64,000 nucleotides of DNA. Origin: Thraustochytrium sp. TN22. Taxonomy: Eukaryota; Sar; Bigyra; Thraustochytrida; Thraustochytriidae. Positions 1 through 9,188 of the stretch are shown here, in pieces (position 1 is the stretch's first letter; each line of letters opens with the position of its first letter). Location: contig JABLUY010000042.1 of NCBI GenBank assembly GCA_013306675.1, positions 1-64,000 of the forward strand, in the 5' to 3' direction. Both the position numbers and the translations under genes were made by a program. The notes under the pieces are model-generated. The model was not told the DNA's origin, did no database searches, and saw nothing but the letters and a program-made list of their open reading frames with translations.

Positions 1-176
1 GTTTTGTGGGCTTTTTTTTTTAATAAAACACCCCCGGTGGGTTAGGGGGGGCCCCCCCCCCCCCCCCCCCCCCTTCACCATCCATCCCAGTTCAAACAAA
101 ATAACCACGAAGCCACAGACAACAGACACACCATTCTTGTTTCGCTTGATTTTCAGTTCCGCCACGGTCTCGCATG
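1..176. other. Window edge with homopolymer runs; 3' flank of the first gene
   Basis: This stretch lies downstream of the first minus-strand gene. It holds a T run near 12-21, a G run at 45-51 and a 22-base C run at 52-73, which are out of character with the rest of the window. They could be a low-quality contig end or a simple-sequence 3' flank. No gene is visible. Confidence 0.5.
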
Positions 177-1607
177 TCAATCAACAAGCAGGACACAGGA
201 CGCAGGCCAGCCAGCCTGCAAGACAACAGCCTGCATGGTCTCCGCGAAGGCAAACGACCCGCAAATCATAATACGCAGGCCAGGTTCCATATGGGACTCC
301 TCTGACGCGTTGCGCGGGTACACCTCGGCCAGGTGCTCGTTCAGGATCTCGCTTGTGATACGCTCACCGTCCTCACCCAGCACCAGCCGCAGGCGGTCCA
401 GCAGGCCGCTGCTCTCCAGCTCCTCGTGCAGCGGCGCGCTCTCACGCGTGCGGCTTGCCAGCAGCATCGAGAACGCCGGCATCTCTGCCTCGTGCCCGTG
501 TGCGCGCGCGTAGTCGAGCACCTGCACCATGGGCATCACGCCCGTGCCCTGCGCCACAAAGCATACGTGTTCCACCGGCACGCTCGCCTTGGCGCGTCGA
601 AAGGCTGCTGACCCATACGCCGTCATCACCAGGCGGCCCTCGGCCACCGCGACGCGCACGGCAGCGCGACGCAGCTGGAGCCGCAGCCCGCTGTCGCCCG
701 CCGCGCGCCGCGTGCCTTGCAGGTGCGCAGCCAACCGCGCCGTCATGCGCCCATCTGCGTACAGCTTGACCAAGAGGTCCAACTGGCCCGGCCCGCATGG
801 CGGCCGCCCGGACAGCGAGGAATCCAGCGCCAGCAGCGGAGTGAACGGGCGCTCCACCACCCTGCCGCCAATGGTCTCCATAAGCTTGACATACACGCCG
901 GGCTGGTATAGCAGCTCGAACCAGTCCTGCGGGATGCCATGCGTCTGCAGTCTCACCCATAAACAGTGCTCGTTCGCCGCCGGCTCCGCGGAAATCACCT
1001 CGCACGAGTACCACGCATTGGACTCACGCGTGGCGGCCTCTGCCGCCCTCTGGGCCTCGCTCAGGGCTCTCGGTGCCGGCGTCGGGGCTGCCGTCGCCGC
1101 CGCAGCCTCAGCAGGTGCCTCGCCGCTGCCGCCCCCGCGCACGGCGCGTGACAGCAGGCCAGCGAGCCCCTTGGGCTTGGAGCCCGTGGCAGATGCCCTT
1201 CCGGGCGGCGCTGCGGGCGCCGACCCCGGCGCCGAGGGCTCGTCCGCGAGGAAGCCAATCTCCAGCTCGATGATCATGCTCTCGCTCACCCATGGGTGAT
1301 ACTCGTCGAAGAGCGCCGTGCAATCGTCCGCGAGGCCGCGCGCCAGCTCCGCCTCGCCGCCAGGGTGGTATGGCACATACTTGGTGACGTTGTAGACCTT
1401 GCCACGCAGCACCATCCACAGGTCCGTGCGCAGCGCGTTGTGGGCGCGCACCTCGGCCATGGTGATGGGCCGCAGCGGCGCGCCGCCGCGGCCGGCGAGG
1501 TCCTTGGCGCGCGTCATGAGCTGCAGCCAGTCCGTTTGGCTGAAGCCCGTGCCCGGCCGCCGGATCAGGCTGGCCCGGGCCGGCGCCGCCTCCACGCTCG
1601 ACGCCAT
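177..1607 (-). CDS. NCB5OR-like cytochrome b5 / cytochrome b5 reductase fusion (CYB5R4 family)
   Basis: A 476-residue soluble flavohaemoprotein that should pass electrons from NAD(P)H through FAD to a cytochrome b5 haem. The N-terminal segment before the haem domain (a W-x-x-L-x-x-x-A-K-D-L-x-G pattern) is characteristic of NCB5OR. The b5 domain has the axial-His motif HPGG at about residue 80 and a second His in EYHPWV near 104. A low-complexity Ala/Pro linker follows, then a reductase domain with the FAD motif RPFTPL near 253, the nucleotide-binding stretch QGTGVMPM near 350 and a C-terminal CGSF motif. The CS (p23-like) domain that animal NCB5OR carries between these two parts is not evident. 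The frame stays open upstream to 1988 but without an ATG; the first ATG, at 1607, follows directly on a GCC tract. In animals NCB5OR is an ER-associated oxidoreductase linked to fatty-acid desaturation; that role is not shown here. Confidence 0.85.
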   Translation of the reverse strand: MASSVEAAPARASLIRRPGTGFSQTDWLQLMTRAKDLAGRGGAPLRPITMAEVRAHNALRTDLWMVLRGKVYNVTKYVPYHPGGEAELARGLADDCTALFDEYHPWVSESMIIELEIGFLADEPSAPGSAPAAPPGRASATGSKPKGLAGLLSRAVRGGGSGEAPAEAAAATAAPTPAPRALSEAQRAAEAATRESNAWYSCEVISAEPAANEHCLWVRLQTHGIPQDWFELLYQPGVYVKLMETIGGRVVERPFTPLLALDSSLSGRPPCGPGQLDLLVKLYADGRMTARLAAHLQGTRRAAGDSGLRLQLRRAAVRVAVAEGRLVMTAYGSAAFRRAKASVPVEHVCFVAQGTGVMPMVQVLDYARAHGHEAEMPAFSMLLASRTRESAPLHEELESSGLLDRLRLVLGEDGERITSEILNEHLAEVYPRNASEESHMEPGLRIMICGSFAFAETMQAVVLQAGWPASCVLLVD

Positions 1608-1655
1608 CGCCGCTGCCGCCGCTGCCGCCGCCGCTGCCGCCACCGCCGCCGCTCT
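1608..1655 (-). repeat. GCC trinucleotide tract abutting the start codon
   Basis: A run of GCC/GCT units sits directly before the ATG at 1607. Read in frame it would encode poly-Ala, but no ATG precedes it, so it is more likely 5' UTR. A similar tract precedes the Rgp1 start codon at 12436. Confidence 0.7.
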
Positions 1656-3580
1656 TGCGCGCCTATCGCCGCACTGTCCGCACACGCGCGAGCCGCGCCG
1701 CAACGGAGGAGCGCACGCTGGCACTGACAGTGAAGCGCGCAGGTCACGGCGGCGCCGCCCGCCCTCTGCCGCGCGCTCAAGCGAGCAAGTCGCGGGGCAA
1801 TCAAAAGCAAGACGCGTGCGCGGCACGGGCGCGCACGTGCTGTGCTTCCACGAGGGCTTCGAGGTCGACAGCGAAGGCGGCCGATACGATGTTGGCCGCG
1901 GCGCCGCGCCTTGGGTGATGATGAGGGAGGAGCGAGAGTCACCATGGCATGGCATGGCGTGTGCAAGAAGGCCTCGGTCTGAGGCCAAGGCCGCCTGAGC
2001 GCCCAGTGTGTGGAAGGAACACCGCAGAAGTGGCGGCGTCGCGGCGTCTCAAGCCGGCCGAAGTCGAGAACATCTGTCTTTCCAGAGCTGAGGTTCAACC
2101 GCCGGGCCGTTCAGCCAGAGGAGGTACGAAACGCTTCGACGGCCTGCCACCAGTGCCCACCACTGGCACCCAGTCCCAGCCGAGGCTTCCCTCTTCACGA
2201 AGTTCACAGACCCCCTATCATGCTGAATGACTTTGCCTACCGCCGGCCACCGGCACACAGGGCACAAGCCTTCGTCCGCTCTCCGCACCTCTCCTAAGCG
2301 TCGCGGATCAGCTGCATCCACCAGGGTCGCATTTCGTCCATGACGAGGTCCGCACTCTTGTCGAGCAGGCAGGCAGGCAGACAGGCAGCCAGCCAGCCAG
2401 CCGGCCAGCCAGCCAGCCAAACCCAGATGCGCCAGCCCGGCGCCGGGCTCGTAGCCATCCAGGCAGACCGCCAGTCAGTTCTCGTAATGCTTTCTTTTGA
2501 TCCAGTGGCAGAGCCGTCAATCACTGGCTAGCAAGACCTCGTCCCAGGAGCCTCGCGCCATGACCTGGGAGCTTCACCACGCTGGTCTCACGCTCAGCGG
2601 CTCAGTGAGATTCACGCTCTGGCCTCATCAGCCATTCGCCACAGAAAGCCTGTGGATTGGAGGCCCCAGCGAAGCTCTCGTCTCGGAGCTCGGAGGGCGC
2701 TTCAGCGGCGCGGAGTCCTGAGAAATCCACCGAGCCCCCCCGCCCGCTGGCCTCTGCACGGCTGCAAGAGCCCTGCAGCGTCGAGGCCGTGCGCTTGAGC
2801 TTGCTGGTCGGCTGGCCGCCCCGCGGCCGGCTCGAGCAGAGCACTGGCATGGCTGCTTCGGCGCCCGGCCCCACTGCACTGGCAGCCAGTCAAACCGCAT
2901 CCACGATTCCATGGTCTGGTAGTTATACGGCGCAACACACAGGTCAGGTCCACAAAAGAGGGGCGTCGCGCGTGACCCAGCGCATACGCGCGGGGACCAG
3001 ATGGCTGACTCGGACCCGGACTCGGGCAAGGTTGCCGCAACAAGCACTGCTAACTTGAAGATCGCCACCGTGACGGCCTCGGCGCGGTCCCGCGGCGCGG
3101 CAGCGGCGGCGTGCAGAGCGGAGCCCGGCGTCCAAGGACCCAAGCGTCGGCCTCGGCCGAAGGCGGTGCCGGCAGGCCACGGGCAAGGGCTGGAACGCGA
3201 GGGCGTTCAGAGCCTCGAGGTTGGATGGCTCGGAGGCGCCGAGAGGCCGGTGGATGGCGGCCACGGGCGGAAGACGCACAGCGCGGGAATGCTCTCGACG
3301 AATCTCGACGCTGCGGCGCGGTTGTGATCGGCGGCGAGGTGCGCAACGAGCGAGGGACGTTGCTGGCGCGATGCCGGCACCTTCTCAGGTCCTGAGACGC
3401 GTCCTGGACGTCGTGATGGGCGAGGGACAGCCGCCAGCCAAGGACAGCGATTTTGGGCTCGGCGCCGGTGAGAGTTGGGAGAGGCGCCGGCGGGCCGGGC
3501 ACTGGCAGAGCCGGCCGGGAGAGGACAGCGGCGAGAGCAAACCCGAATCATCGTCCCCAAGACGCAAAACACAGACGCAG
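1656..3580. other. Non-coding region with short tandem repeats
   Basis: About 1.9 kb between the divergent reductase gene and a small plus-strand gene. Open frames here lack recognisable domains and overlap each other on both strands, as expected by chance in GC-rich DNA. It contains CATGG units at 1943-1960, CAGG/CAGC tetranucleotide repeats at 2365-2420, and four exact copies of CACTGGCA (2161, 2842, 2877, 3500). Nothing else is recognised. Confidence 0.6.
2365..2420. repeat. CAGG/CAGC tetranucleotide repeat
   Basis: Consecutive CAGG units pass into CAGC/CCGG units over about 55 bases. It lies in non-coding DNA. Confidence 0.9.
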
Positions 3581-3581
3581 C

Positions 3582-3633
<52 letters not shown>
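3582..3633 (+). repeat. (CAAG)13 tetranucleotide repeat in a probable 5' UTR
   Basis: About thirteen perfect CAAG/AAGC units end 48 bases before the ATG at 3681. The remaining leader is also purine-rich (GAGAGAAAGAGAGA). Confidence 0.95.
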
Positions 3634-3680
3634 TGGTCGAGTGATTGTGAGCAAGCACCGGCAAGCGAGAGAAAGAGAGA

Positions 3681-4016
3681 ATGAGCTTCATCGTGCGCCG
3701 CCGCCTGGAGATGGACGCGCAAAAGCGCGCCGCGCGCAAGGTCGCGCGCAAGGAGAAGGAGGAGCAGCCGACGCTGGGCGAGCTCATGGAGCGCGACGAG
3801 GAGGCGCCGTACCTGAGTGAGGCGCCCATCGCGCGCGCGCTCAGCTTCGACTTTGAGGCGCCCGAGGCCGACGAGGACGCCCCGCCCGCCCCGCAGCGCA
3901 GTCGTCGCGGCAGCTCAACGCTCGCGACGCCCGTGCGCCACACGCACAGCCGCAAGTCTGTCATCTGGGGCAACAGCTTCGCCTACGGCAGCACCATGGG
4001 CCCTCGCGCGCTCTGA
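3681..4016 (+). CDS. Small basic protein with RxLSFDF motif (paralogue A)
   Basis: An uncharacterised 111-residue protein. The N-terminus is Arg/Lys-rich and probably helical (about residues 6-27), followed by an acidic/Pro stretch. The segment IARALSFDF (50-58) is shared almost exactly with the protein at 7032 (TRTLSFDF). The C-terminus is Ser/Arg-rich and ends near VIWGNSFAYGSTMGPRAL. No signal peptide or membrane segment is seen. The R-x-L-S core fits a basophilic-kinase or 14-3-3-type phosphosite (Arg at -3), which is inference. The start is the first ATG after the AAGC repeat and sits in a purine-rich leader. Support for it being real comes from the shared motif and the leader layout, since no known family is recognised. 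Confidence 0.6.
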   Translation: MSFIVRRRLEMDAQKRAARKVARKEKEEQPTLGELMERDEEAPYLSEAPIARALSFDFEAPEADEDAPPAPQRSRRGSSTLATPVRHTHSRKSVIWGNSFAYGSTMGPRAL

Positions 4017-4373
4017 GTCTGAGCGTTGAGAAGGAAAGCCACACTGGCTGCTAGCACGGCACCCCCGCGAGGCTCGCTCGGCCTCTTTTCTTTTCATTTT
4101 GCCATGACCCCTGTTGGACCATCCCGGAAAGGAGAGCACCTGATGACCTGAATGAACACAAACAGTAGCTTTTCATTTATCTACTTCTGAGCGCGCTGAC
4201 TCTGCCATCAGGGCCCAGAGCGCTGGACTGCCTGACTCAGCAGCGGCCAGGTTCGTTGCGCGCAGTGGCTGGTCTGAGGAGGGGACTCCTGTGTTTTGCT
4301 TGATGGAGCTGCTTGTTGAGCCGGTCACTGTCACTCCTGGCAACTAAGTTAGCGTAGCATCTCAAGCTCTCTC

Positions 4374-4409
4374 CTAGCTAGCTAGTAGAGCTAGCTCTCT
4401 AGCTAGAGG
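4374..4409. repeat. CTAG-rich inverted repeat patch
   Basis: CTAGCTAG units occur on both sides of a TAGAGCTAGCTCT centre, giving a self-complementary stretch of about 36 bases that could form a hairpin or cruciform. It lies in non-coding DNA. Confidence 0.7.
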
Positions 4410-5909
4410 AGGTAGCGCGTTCCGACTCATGAAACGCTACGCAGTCAGCGCGTTGAGTGGGAGGCTGGTCGATGAGGCGCTTCACAGTCCTTGAGAGTCC
4501 GGGACTCTTCCTTGCCGTAGCTGGCCAGCACTTGCCACTTGCTGCTGCTGGACGTTTGGCCAATGCAGCGCGCTCGCTCATTCGTAGAACACGCCATGCC
4601 TGCGAAGTTAGTCGCAAACCCGGCAAGGGAAGCTGCGAATCAAGTCTTGGGCCGAGTTGCGATATGAGTTGTGAAGCAAGATGCGAGGCAATCAAGCAGC
4701 GAGATGCTTCCAAATGAGAGGCAACCGATGCCAGAGTCTTTTGCTGATGGAATGCTTGCTTTTGAGAAAATCCTGCCTGGCTGCAGCATCACCTGCAGCA
4801 GTGCGGCCGCGCAACGCAGCAAGTCAACGCCGTCCGGGCCCTTTCACCGGCCACCTTGAGGCAAGCGGCCGGGCCGCCTCGTTCCTGTAATCTCAGAAAA
4901 TCCAGCTCGCAAGGAGATGCAAGTGGCGTTGCGAAGACTTCTCACGCTGATTGACGCGCCGAAGCGTCACGCTGCCAGTGGGTCGGCCGGTCGGTCGGTC
5001 AGGACGACGACCACGACGCTCTCACGAGACTCACATCATCTCAGTCAGGCCGAGATTCGCCCGCCCGCCGGTCGCCCCGGCGGCCCGATGGCCAAGGCCA
5101 CAAGGCCACATAGGGTCACATGCGTGGTGCCAGTGAGTGCTTGTGCTTGTAACAAGACGGTCACGCAGGCGTTGAAGGCGCCCGGCGGCCAGCGGGCGGC
5201 GGCGGCAGAAAATCGTCTTAAAACTCGTCGCGACAGGCTCACAGCGTCCTAGCGGCCAGCCTAATAACGGCGCCCGCGGCACTGCAGCCAGCCCTTCGGC
5301 TGTTGCCCGACTCATACCCTTGGTGCCCCTTGGTGGACAGCGGCGATTCCGGTCGGTGCGCCGACGCAGGCCTGGAGCGCCGAGAGCGCGCGCGCGCGAC
5401 AAGTGAGCGAGTGAGTGAGGGTGAGAGGGTGAGAGGACTCGGCGCGCGACGTCGCGCGCCGGCACGCGGCTCCTTGCGGCTCCTTACGGCTCGTGCGGTT
5501 GGCTGCTGACCTCCCTCACGGTCAGTCTCGCTGGCCCTCGTCGCTTCGCCATCCACACGCGCACCCCGCGCGCTGGCCTGCAAGGAAAAAAACGGCGCGT
5601 GCGCCATACAACAGCCCAGATTGCGCGCACGCGCCGGCCCGCGCACAGCGCGCTGTGGTCGCAACAGACCGCGGAGCGGCGGAGGCTTGTCCGGACGGCC
5701 GCCGCATGACGCCGGCGTCCTTCCGGCGAACTTCGACTCGCTAGCCAGAGCACGCCGGCAGGGCGCCACGGCTTGAGCAAGACACAGCCGCACCCGATGT
5801 CGGCGCACAAGGAGAAGCTGGCAGCTTGTCTGGCGCCTCAGACGAGACCACCCAGGCACTGCATTGCGCTGCACCGGCGGCCAGCAACCAAGCAGCTAAG
5901 TCGGCCGGT

Positions 5910-5910
5910 C

Positions 5911-5942
<32 letters not shown>
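5910..5942. repeat. (GGCT)n tetranucleotide repeat
   Basis: Eight GGCT units in a row in non-coding DNA, with further scattered units downstream to about 5975. Confidence 0.9.
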
Positions 5943-5943
<1 letters not shown>

Positions 5944-7031
5944 CGGTCGGCCAGCTTGCGAAGCCAGCGGGCTGGCTGGCGAGCACCGGCGGCCGGTGGC
6001 AGTGCGGCGCCTTCGCACTGCAGCAGCACGTTGCCTACCGTGGCCTACTACCGCAGTCAGTCAGTCTGGTATCGTCCAGCTGCCCCTTGGGCCGTCCACC
6101 CATCTCTGCATCTGAGACCGCATCTGACATGTCAGGCAAGGGGCCGGGAGGAGGCCCCAAACCGGCGCTAAGCCGTCCAGCTCGGGTTCCTGCGCGTGAT
6201 GTCCTAGGCCCCACCGCCGTCGTCGTCCGCGCGGCCTTCGTGCCAGAGCGCCTCGGAACCTGCGGTGCTTCCGAGCTCGCGAGAGTCCCGAGCAGTGGCT
6301 CTGCTGAGGCGATGCCGGCGCAACGGCGCAGGCCCGGACGCTGCGCGCAAGCAGGGCCTGACAGCCGCGGGTTGGTCGGTCCTGCGCTCTGCATGCATGA
6401 GATTCGCCGCGCTGATTGGTCGAGTGCAGTGCAGTGATCGGCCGGACGGCGCGTCGTTCGGGTGGTGGTCGCTGGGCAACGCGGCGTGAGTCAGTGCGCC
6501 GAGGGAAAAAATGGTGGTCGATGGACGCCGCGCCAGCGTGTTTTCCTCGCTCCTTGCACAAGCCGCGCAAGTCCCAGCTCGACGTCAAGGCTAGCCGCCG
6601 CGTGCCTGCCTGTGCCTGGCTCAGGCTGCGGCTGGCCGGCCTGGACGAGAGGTCAGGTCAAGCGCCGGCCGCCGCGGCTAGCCTGGATCGAGCTCGCGCT
6701 CCGCCTCGGCTCAGCGGGGTGGCTCAGGCGCGGGCGGCGGCGTGAGCCACTGCACTGCCAGTGGCAGTCTGGCGTCCGACTCGAGTCGCCTCGGCGGCGG
6801 AGCTGGGTGGCTTGTGCGCAGGAGTGGCCGAGGCGAAGCGGGAGATTCCGACGGAAGCTCGTCTGCGGGCGGCGCGCGAACGTCGTCGTGGCGGCGTGAA
6901 GTAGGCGGCGCGGCGCGGCGCAGCGCGGGCGCAGGCAGAACCGCAACAGCCGAGACCAAGACCAAAGCGAGCTCAAGCCGAGCCAAGCAACAAGCAAGAG
7001 CAAAGCAAAAGAGCAGGAAAGCCAAGGAAAG

Positions 7032-7313
7032 ATGATGGCCTACATGATCCGCAAGCCTAGCCGCCCGAACACGGGCGTGGAGGTGCGCCGGGAACCCGTG
7101 CCGGCGGCGGCGGTGCGCATGATGGCACCCATGGACGATGAGATCGAGACGCGCGCGACGCGCACGCTCAGCTTCGACTTCTTCGGCGTGCAGCAGGAGC
7201 AGCAGGAGGCCGTCGTGGCGGCTAGCAACCGCCGCCTGCGCATGCGGGGCTTCCGCCACCGCTCTGAGGTGCGCGAGGCCGCGGCTGCTAGTGCCCAGCC
7301 GGCGATTTGCTGA
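7032..7313 (+). CDS. Small basic protein with RxLSFDF motif (paralogue B)
   Basis: An uncharacterised 93-residue protein. It begins with two ATGs (MMAYMIRK), has a basic N-terminus, an acidic patch MDDEIET at 34-40, then TRTLSFDF at 43-50 matching ARALSFDF of the protein at 3681. A Gln/Glu stretch and an Arg-rich tail (NRRLRMRGFRHR) follow. There is no signal peptide or membrane segment. The 5' leader is purine-rich and AAGC-like, as in the first copy. The two genes lie 3 kb apart on the same strand, which suggests an old tandem duplication with only the core kept. Function is unknown; a short linear motif or phosphosite role is inference. Confidence 0.55.
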   Translation: MMAYMIRKPSRPNTGVEVRREPVPAAAVRMMAPMDDEIETRATRTLSFDFFGVQQEQQEAVVAASNRRLRMRGFRHRSEVREAAAASAQPAIC

Positions 7314-7574
7314 TCTGTCCCCAGTCAACTTTGACAACCCGACCTCGCAGCGCCGCCGGGCATTGGCCAGGGCGTGCCGTCACGTTCTTCTTTCTTATTA
7401 GAGAGAGAGAAGACGATGGCATGCAGCCCGTCGCACGGCCAGACGCCGTACCGGTCTGACCCCGCTCCCATTTGAATGAAATCCCCTGCAATCCTACACT
7501 TCAAGTTACTATAGATAGAAGTATGACCATCAGCAGCAAATCGCTATTTTATCGACAAATGTGTGTGTTGTTGT

Positions 7575-7575
<1 letters not shown>

Positions 7576-7612
<37 letters not shown>
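7576..7612. repeat. (TC)n dinucleotide microsatellite
   Basis: A pure TC tract of 37 bases, three bases beyond the stop codon of the minus-strand DIX-domain gene. It would be a GA tract at the start of that gene's 3' UTR. Confidence 0.95.
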
Positions 7613-7615
<3 letters not shown>

Positions 7616-7617
<2 letters not shown>

Positions 7618-8512
7618 AAAGCTTAAAGTCCTTGGCAGCGCTCGACAGGTCCTTGGGGATGGAGAGGCTGGTCTTGGGCGTTGAAGACAGCGAGGCGCGG
7701 CCCCCATTCATCGCTGTTGGCCGCGCGGGCGTGGAGCTCGCAAAGGCGGGCCCGGACGTCGGCATGAGCGGCGGCGATGGCGAGGGGGAGCTGGTCCAGT
7801 CCAGATCCATGCTATGCAGCGCGTCAGCCGCGGACGTTGACGAGGGGGTGGCGGCTGAGCCCGGCGGCGGCGTCACTCCCCCCGGAGGCGCGCGCACCGG
7901 CGTCGGCGCGGCGATGCCGCCGCCAATGCCAACGCCAACGCCACCACTGCCCGCGGACCCTGGGCCGCCGTGCAGGTCGAGCAAGTCACCGCTATTGGCC
8001 TTCTCCGGCATGCGCGACGAGCTAATCGTCCGCAGCGGCGGAGTGTCCGCGCCCGCGGGACTGGGCGAACGCGTGCTGCCCAGGGCCGCGCCCATGCTCG
8101 CCGCGCGCGCGTGACCGGATCCGGATCCAGAGCTGCTGCCGTGCCGCGGCGGCATGCTCGTGCCGCCCGGAGCGCGCGCCGCGCGCGCCGTCGCGGCCTG
8201 CTTGCTGCCACTGCCGCCAGGCCCTGTTCCCCGCGACGCCACGGACAGCCGAGCTACCTTGGCAACGATCTGGCCGTCGAAGCGCGGCACGGCTTCGGCG
8301 TCGTCGAGCGCGTCCAGCCACACGTACGTGTTCTTAAAGGCCTTCTTGAACCTGAAGTGGTATGCGCCCGGCAGCGGGAAGCCGGCCTTGATGTCCGCCA
8401 GCTTCACGCGCGCATCCGCCCCGCGCGCGCCGCCGCCCAGCGTGAAGAAGTTCGGGTGCGCTTCGTCGTCGCCGTCCTCCGGCACGAAGTAATACACGGC
8501 CGCGCGCGCCAT
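7616..8512 (-). CDS. DIX-like domain protein with disordered Ser/Pro/Gly-rich tail
   Basis: A 298-residue protein. Residues about 1-90 resemble a DIX domain: a first strand VYYFVPEDG, a helix LADIKAGF, then FKKAFKNTYVWLDALDDAEAVPRFDGQIVAKV. The KNxYVWxDL and P-x-x-GQ elements also resemble the DIX-like domain of plant SOSEKI proteins. DIX domains polymerise head-to-tail to build cell-polarity or signalling assemblies (Dishevelled, Axin, SOSEKI). The rest is low complexity, rich in Ser, Pro and Gly, and carries GDLLDLHG, a partial clathrin-box or DLL-type adaptor motif. The frame runs upstream to 8638 without an ATG, so the start is placed at 8512, just before the first predicted strand. DIX assignment rests on pattern matching by eye; a role in polarity or vesicle coats is inference. 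Confidence 0.65.
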
Positions 8513-8720
8513 CTTGCCTGCCCCGCCGCCAGCCAGCCTCGCGCTCCCGCGAGCGCCCACCCGCCTGCGCGCTGCGCGCCGCGCGGCCGCGCGCTTCGCT
8601 CGCTCGAGCACGCCCGCGCCCGAGCCGGCGGCCGCCAACGCCCCGCCGTCAGCGCCCTGCGCCGCGCCGACCGGGGCCCGGAGCCTGCGGCCGACGCCCG
8701 GCGACCGGCGCGCGGGGCGC

Positions 8721-8774
8721 GGCCTGCCTGCCCGCCTGCCTGCCTGCCTGCCGGCCTGCCTGCCTGCCTGCCTG
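8721..8774. repeat. GCCT tetranucleotide repeat
   Basis: GCCT units, slightly interrupted, over about 54 bases in the shared 5' region of two divergent genes. Confidence 0.9.
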
Positions 8775-8859
8775 CGCCGCCCCGCACGCGCGCGAGCGAG
8801 CGGTCTCCGTCTGCGCGGGCGCGGCGGCGTCGACGTGGCCGACCTGGGCGCCGCGCAGC

Positions 8860-8929
8860 CCCTTCAAAAGAAGCCCTTCAAGCGAAGCTCTTCAAGAGAA
8901 GCCCTTCAAGAGAAGCCCTTCAAGCGAAG
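8860..8929. repeat. Five tandem 14-base units with hairpin potential
   Basis: Five 14-base units of the form CCCTTCAAGMGAAG run without gaps. Unit variants are AAAAG, AAGCG and AAGAG in the centre. Each unit has CTTC paired with GAAG across a short centre, so each could fold into a small stem-loop. Confidence 0.9.
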
Positions 8930-9022
8930 GGCCTCCACTCCGCCCTTGGCGCGGCGGACTCAGCCTGTCAGCGAGCGCGGAGTCCGCCGGCACATCCAAC
9001 CCTCGCGTGCATCCAGAACTTG

Positions 9023-9050
9023 ATCGATCGATCGATCGATCGATCGATAG
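9023..9050. repeat. (GATC)7 self-complementary repeat
   Basis: Seven GATC units in a row, fully self-complementary, in non-coding DNA between divergent genes. Confidence 0.95.
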
Positions 9051-9140
9051 CTAGCTCGCTGGAGGCTACTGGAGCAGCCCGCCAGCCGGCTTGCCAGCGA
9101 CGCGCGAGCGGCGGCTGCGGAGGCTAGACCGTGAAGCGTG

Positions 9141-9180
9141 CTCGGCTCGGCTCGGCTCGGCTCGGCTCGGCTCGGCTCGG
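9141..9180 (+). repeat. (CTCGG)8 pentanucleotide repeat next to a start codon
   Basis: Eight perfect CTCGG units end eight bases before the Nudix ATG at 9189. CTCGG/CTCTG units also lie just upstream of the hydrolase start at 40040, in the opposite orientation. Confidence 0.95.
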
Positions 9181-9188
9181 CCTGCGGC

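Larger units (their letters stand above)
4017..7031. other. 3-kb non-coding, repeat-rich region
   Basis: No convincing gene is seen on either strand; the open frames are short, overlapping and without domains. It includes a CTAG-rich inverted-repeat patch at 4374-4409, a GGCT tetranucleotide tract at 5910-5942, and CACTGGCA/TGCCAGTG copies at 4973, 5128 and 6756. The last lies in the near-palindrome ACTGCCA-G-TGGCAGT about 270 bases before the next gene. The final 80 bases are purine-rich with AAGC/AAAG units and probably belong to the leader of the gene at 7032. Small RNA genes cannot be excluded. Confidence 0.55.
8513..9188. other. Divergent promoter region rich in tandem repeats
   Basis: This 676-base stretch separates the minus-strand DIX gene from the plus-strand Nudix gene. 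It contains four different tandem repeats: GCCT units, a 14-base unit, a GATC tract and CTCGG units. No additional gene is seen. Confidence 0.7.

Noticed and set aside
36-60. Possible telomeric repeat (GGGTTAGGGG) at the window start
   Set aside because: Only a single TTAGGG unit is present and it runs into a G/C homopolymer; no tandem array.
1608-1988. N-terminal extension of the NCB5OR-like protein through the poly-Ala tract
   Set aside because: The frame is open but begins with TTG, and the conserved family start follows the ATG at 1607.
5773-6437. Open frames on both strands across the GGCT repeat
   Set aside because: They arise from the repeat being open in several frames; there is no consistent coding signal.
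8721-9180. CRISPR-like array
   Set aside because: The repeats are different microsatellites and a gap-free minisatellite, without unique spacers, and the DNA is eukaryotic.
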